Assembly: GCA_026826555.1 (NCBI GenBank)
Contig: JAKSZT010040643.1
Span: 266,714-330,713, forward strand
DNA from: Tolypeutes matacus
Taxonomy: Eukaryota; Chordata; Mammalia; Cingulata; Chlamyphoridae
Reading direction: 5' to 3'
Length of the DNA stretch: 64,000 bases
The notes beneath the pieces were generated by a model. It saw only the letters and a list, made by a program, of their open reading frames with translations, had not been told where the DNA came from and did not search any database. Below are positions 62,126 to 64,000 of the stretch, piece after piece (positions within the stretch are counted from its first letter, which is position 1; the number at the start of each line of letters is the position of its first letter). A program made the translations under genes and the position numbers.

Positions 62126-63778
62126 GACATATATGCAAAGATCCTCAACAAAATGCAAGCAAACTGAATCTAATAACATGTTAAAGGAATTATATACAAT
62201 GATCTAGTGAGAGTCATTCCAGTTATGCAAGAGTTGTTCAACATAAGAAAATCAATTAATGTAATACACATTAACAGAAGGAACAATTAACAAATATATG
62301 ATCATCTAAATTGATGCAGAAGAGATATTTGACAAAATCCACTATCCTTTTTAGATAAAAACATGTAGAAAACTAGGAATAGGATATTGCCTCAACATGA
62401 TAAAGGACATATATGAAAGTCCCATAGAGCTATCTTCGTACTTACTGGTCAAAGACTAAAAGATTTCCCTCTAAGATCAGAAAGAAGACAAGGAAATCCA
62501 CTGTGACCACTGTTAGTCAACATTGTCTTGGAAGTTTTACCTAGAGCAATTAGGTAAGAGGAAAAAAAATGTCCCAATTGGAAAGGAAGAAATAAAATTT
62601 TCTCTATTTAAAGATGACATCATCCTATATATCAAAAATCCTGAAAATCCACAACAAAGCATCCAGAACAAATAAATGAATTCATGAAATTGATGGGTGT
62701 AAGATCAACATGCAAAATCATTAATATTTCTATACACCAGTAATGAATGATGGAAGGAAAATAAAGAAAATTTCATTTACAATAGCAACCAAAAGAATCA
62801 ATAAGCTCAAAATAAATCTAACAATAGTTTTGAGGAACATATACATGGAAAACTTCAAAATATTGCTGAAAGAAATAAAAAAAAACAAAATAAATGGAAA
62901 AATATTCCATGTTCATGGATTGAAGTCTAAATTGTGCTAACAAGTCAATTATGCCTTAAACTATCTAAAGATTCAATGCAACCACCAGAAAAATTCCAAC
63001 AGCTTGCTTGCAGATATGGAAAAAACAGTTGTCAAATTTATGTGGAAGGGTAAGAGTCCCCAAATAGTCAAAGCCTTTTTGAAAAAGAAATTGCTGAATT
63101 CACACTTCCAAATATTAAAACTAATTATAAAGCCACAGTAATCAAAACAGTATGGTACTGGCATAAGGACAGACATATGAACCAATTGAATCAAATTTTG
63201 AATTATGAAAGCAACCCTCACAAATATGGATGGCTGTTTTTGCCAAGTTTGCCAAAATTACTCAAGTTGAAAATAATATTCTCTTTAACAATATTCAGAA
63301 AACATTATGTGCACAACGAAAAGGAAGGAGGTAGACCTATATCACACAACATGTGCAAAAATGATCTCAAAATGGATCAAAGACCTAAATATAAGACCCA
63401 GAAGTATAAAACTCCTATAAGAAAATATGGGAGTTTTATACTCCTATATTATACCCAAATAACACAAAATCAAGACATTGTGTTAGGCAATGATTTCTTA
63501 GACTTTACAACCAAAGTCGGAGAAACAAAATAAAAAATAAATAAATAAATTGTTCCTCATCAATATTAAACATTTTTGTTCATCAAAGGACAGGTCATGA
63601 AGGTAAAATGACAACCTAAGCAATATCAGAAATCATTTGAAAATTGAATTTCTAATAAGCTTTTATACTGAGCAAATAAAAAATTCCTTCAACTGAACCA
63701 CAGACTAACAACCCATTTAAAAAATAGGCAAAGGACTTAAACAGACATTTCTCCAAAGAAGATATACAAAAGGCCATT
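62126..63778 (+). mobile_element. Old L1 copy B, third part (ORF2 RT and C-terminus)
   Basis: The palm region with an 'ATDAEEIFDKIHYPF'-like stretch near 62,310, the thumb ('NDGRKIKKISFTIATKRINK', 62,743-62,940) and the C-terminal part ('GGRPISHNMCKNDLKMDQRP' near 63,330) can be followed. The copy is cut by an LTR at 63,779, after 'cagacatttctccaaagaag'. Stops and frameshifts occur throughout. Together with 50,741-51,242 and 60,690-61,033 it forms one old L1 split by two L1-family insertions. Confidence 0.78.
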
Positions 63779-64000
63779 TGTGGTGGATTGGACTTAGGTA
63801 CCCCAGAAAAACACATTCTTATGCTTAATCCAATCCTGTGGGTGTGAACCCTTGTAAATAGGACTTATTGATGCGGTTAATTCACTTAACGTGTGAACCA
63901 GCTGAATTAGGATGGCTCTTAATCATTTTACTGAAGGCCTTATAGGGAATGTTACAGAGAGAGAGAGAAAGTCAGGGTGAGCAGTCAGAAGTCAATGAAA
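63779..64000 (+). mobile_element. Start of a MaLR/ERVL-like LTR, cut by the window end
   Basis: The LTR begins tgtggtggattggact, directly after L1 ORF2 sequence. It continues with 'aatccaatcctgtgggtgtg', 'ttaacgtgtgaaccagctg' and a GA-rich 'gagagagagagaaagtcagg' stretch, the layout of the 5' half of MaLR-type LTRs. The 3' half lies beyond 64,000, so I cannot say whether internal sequence follows. Confidence 0.6.

Overview
This window is mammalian nuclear DNA, most likely from a xenarthran and probably an armadillo (Dasypus type). It is AT-rich and dominated by LINE-1 (L1). It also carries tRNA-derived SINEs that I recognise, from memory, as resembling the armadillo DAS-SINE family: a young one at 55,982-56,169 and an older two-unit one at 13,457-13,818. 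There are no bacterial genes, operons, CRISPR arrays or phage-like systems. Host genes are few and belong to an olfactory-receptor (OR) neighbourhood: one intact family-14-like OR gene on the minus strand (16,643-17,587) and one broken family-14-like OR on the plus strand (48,420-49,344). A processed KRAB zinc-finger pseudogene lies at about 11,956-12,990.

Layout. 1-10,098: an old L1 (640-1,593 and 8,346-10,098) split by a younger, internally deleted L1 (1,606-8,333) with a 12-bp target-site duplication (TSD). 10,099-15,612: old repeats, the KRAB-ZNF pseudogene and SINEs, and an ancient L1MB-like copy. 15,613-20,205: the intact OR and quiet flanks. 20,206-36,290: mostly minus-strand fragments of one L1 3'-UTR family, plus a decayed endogenous retrovirus (ERV) pol fragment (about 24,360-26,165) and a MaLR/ERVL-like LTR with leader and gag remnant (27,975-29,060). 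36,291-43,445: an ancient repeat, a plus-strand L1 (36,891-40,262) and inverted L1 3'-UTR modules. 43,470-45,260: a second ancient L1MB-like copy that shares its flank with the first. 45,261-50,740: quiet sequence with the OR pseudogene. 50,741-63,778: a third old L1 interrupted by a full-length young L1 (51,256-60,676, exact 13-bp TSD) and by a 3'-UTR fragment (61,043-62,116). 63,779-64,000: the start of another LTR.

The most notable observation is the structure of the young L1 family. Its 3' UTR is about 2.8-2.9 kb and consists of two diverged, tandemly arranged modules joined by an AT-rich spacer. The TSDs of two independent insertions show that both modules belong to the retrotransposed unit. 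Allowing for later insertions and an ORF2 deletion, the intact element would be close to 9 kb, against roughly 6-7 kb for typical mammalian L1. No copy here has intact ORFs, so no L1 in this window is expected to be autonomous.

Limits: family names come from recognising sequence by eye, boundaries without a TSD are good to tens of bases only, and no alignment or database search was run.
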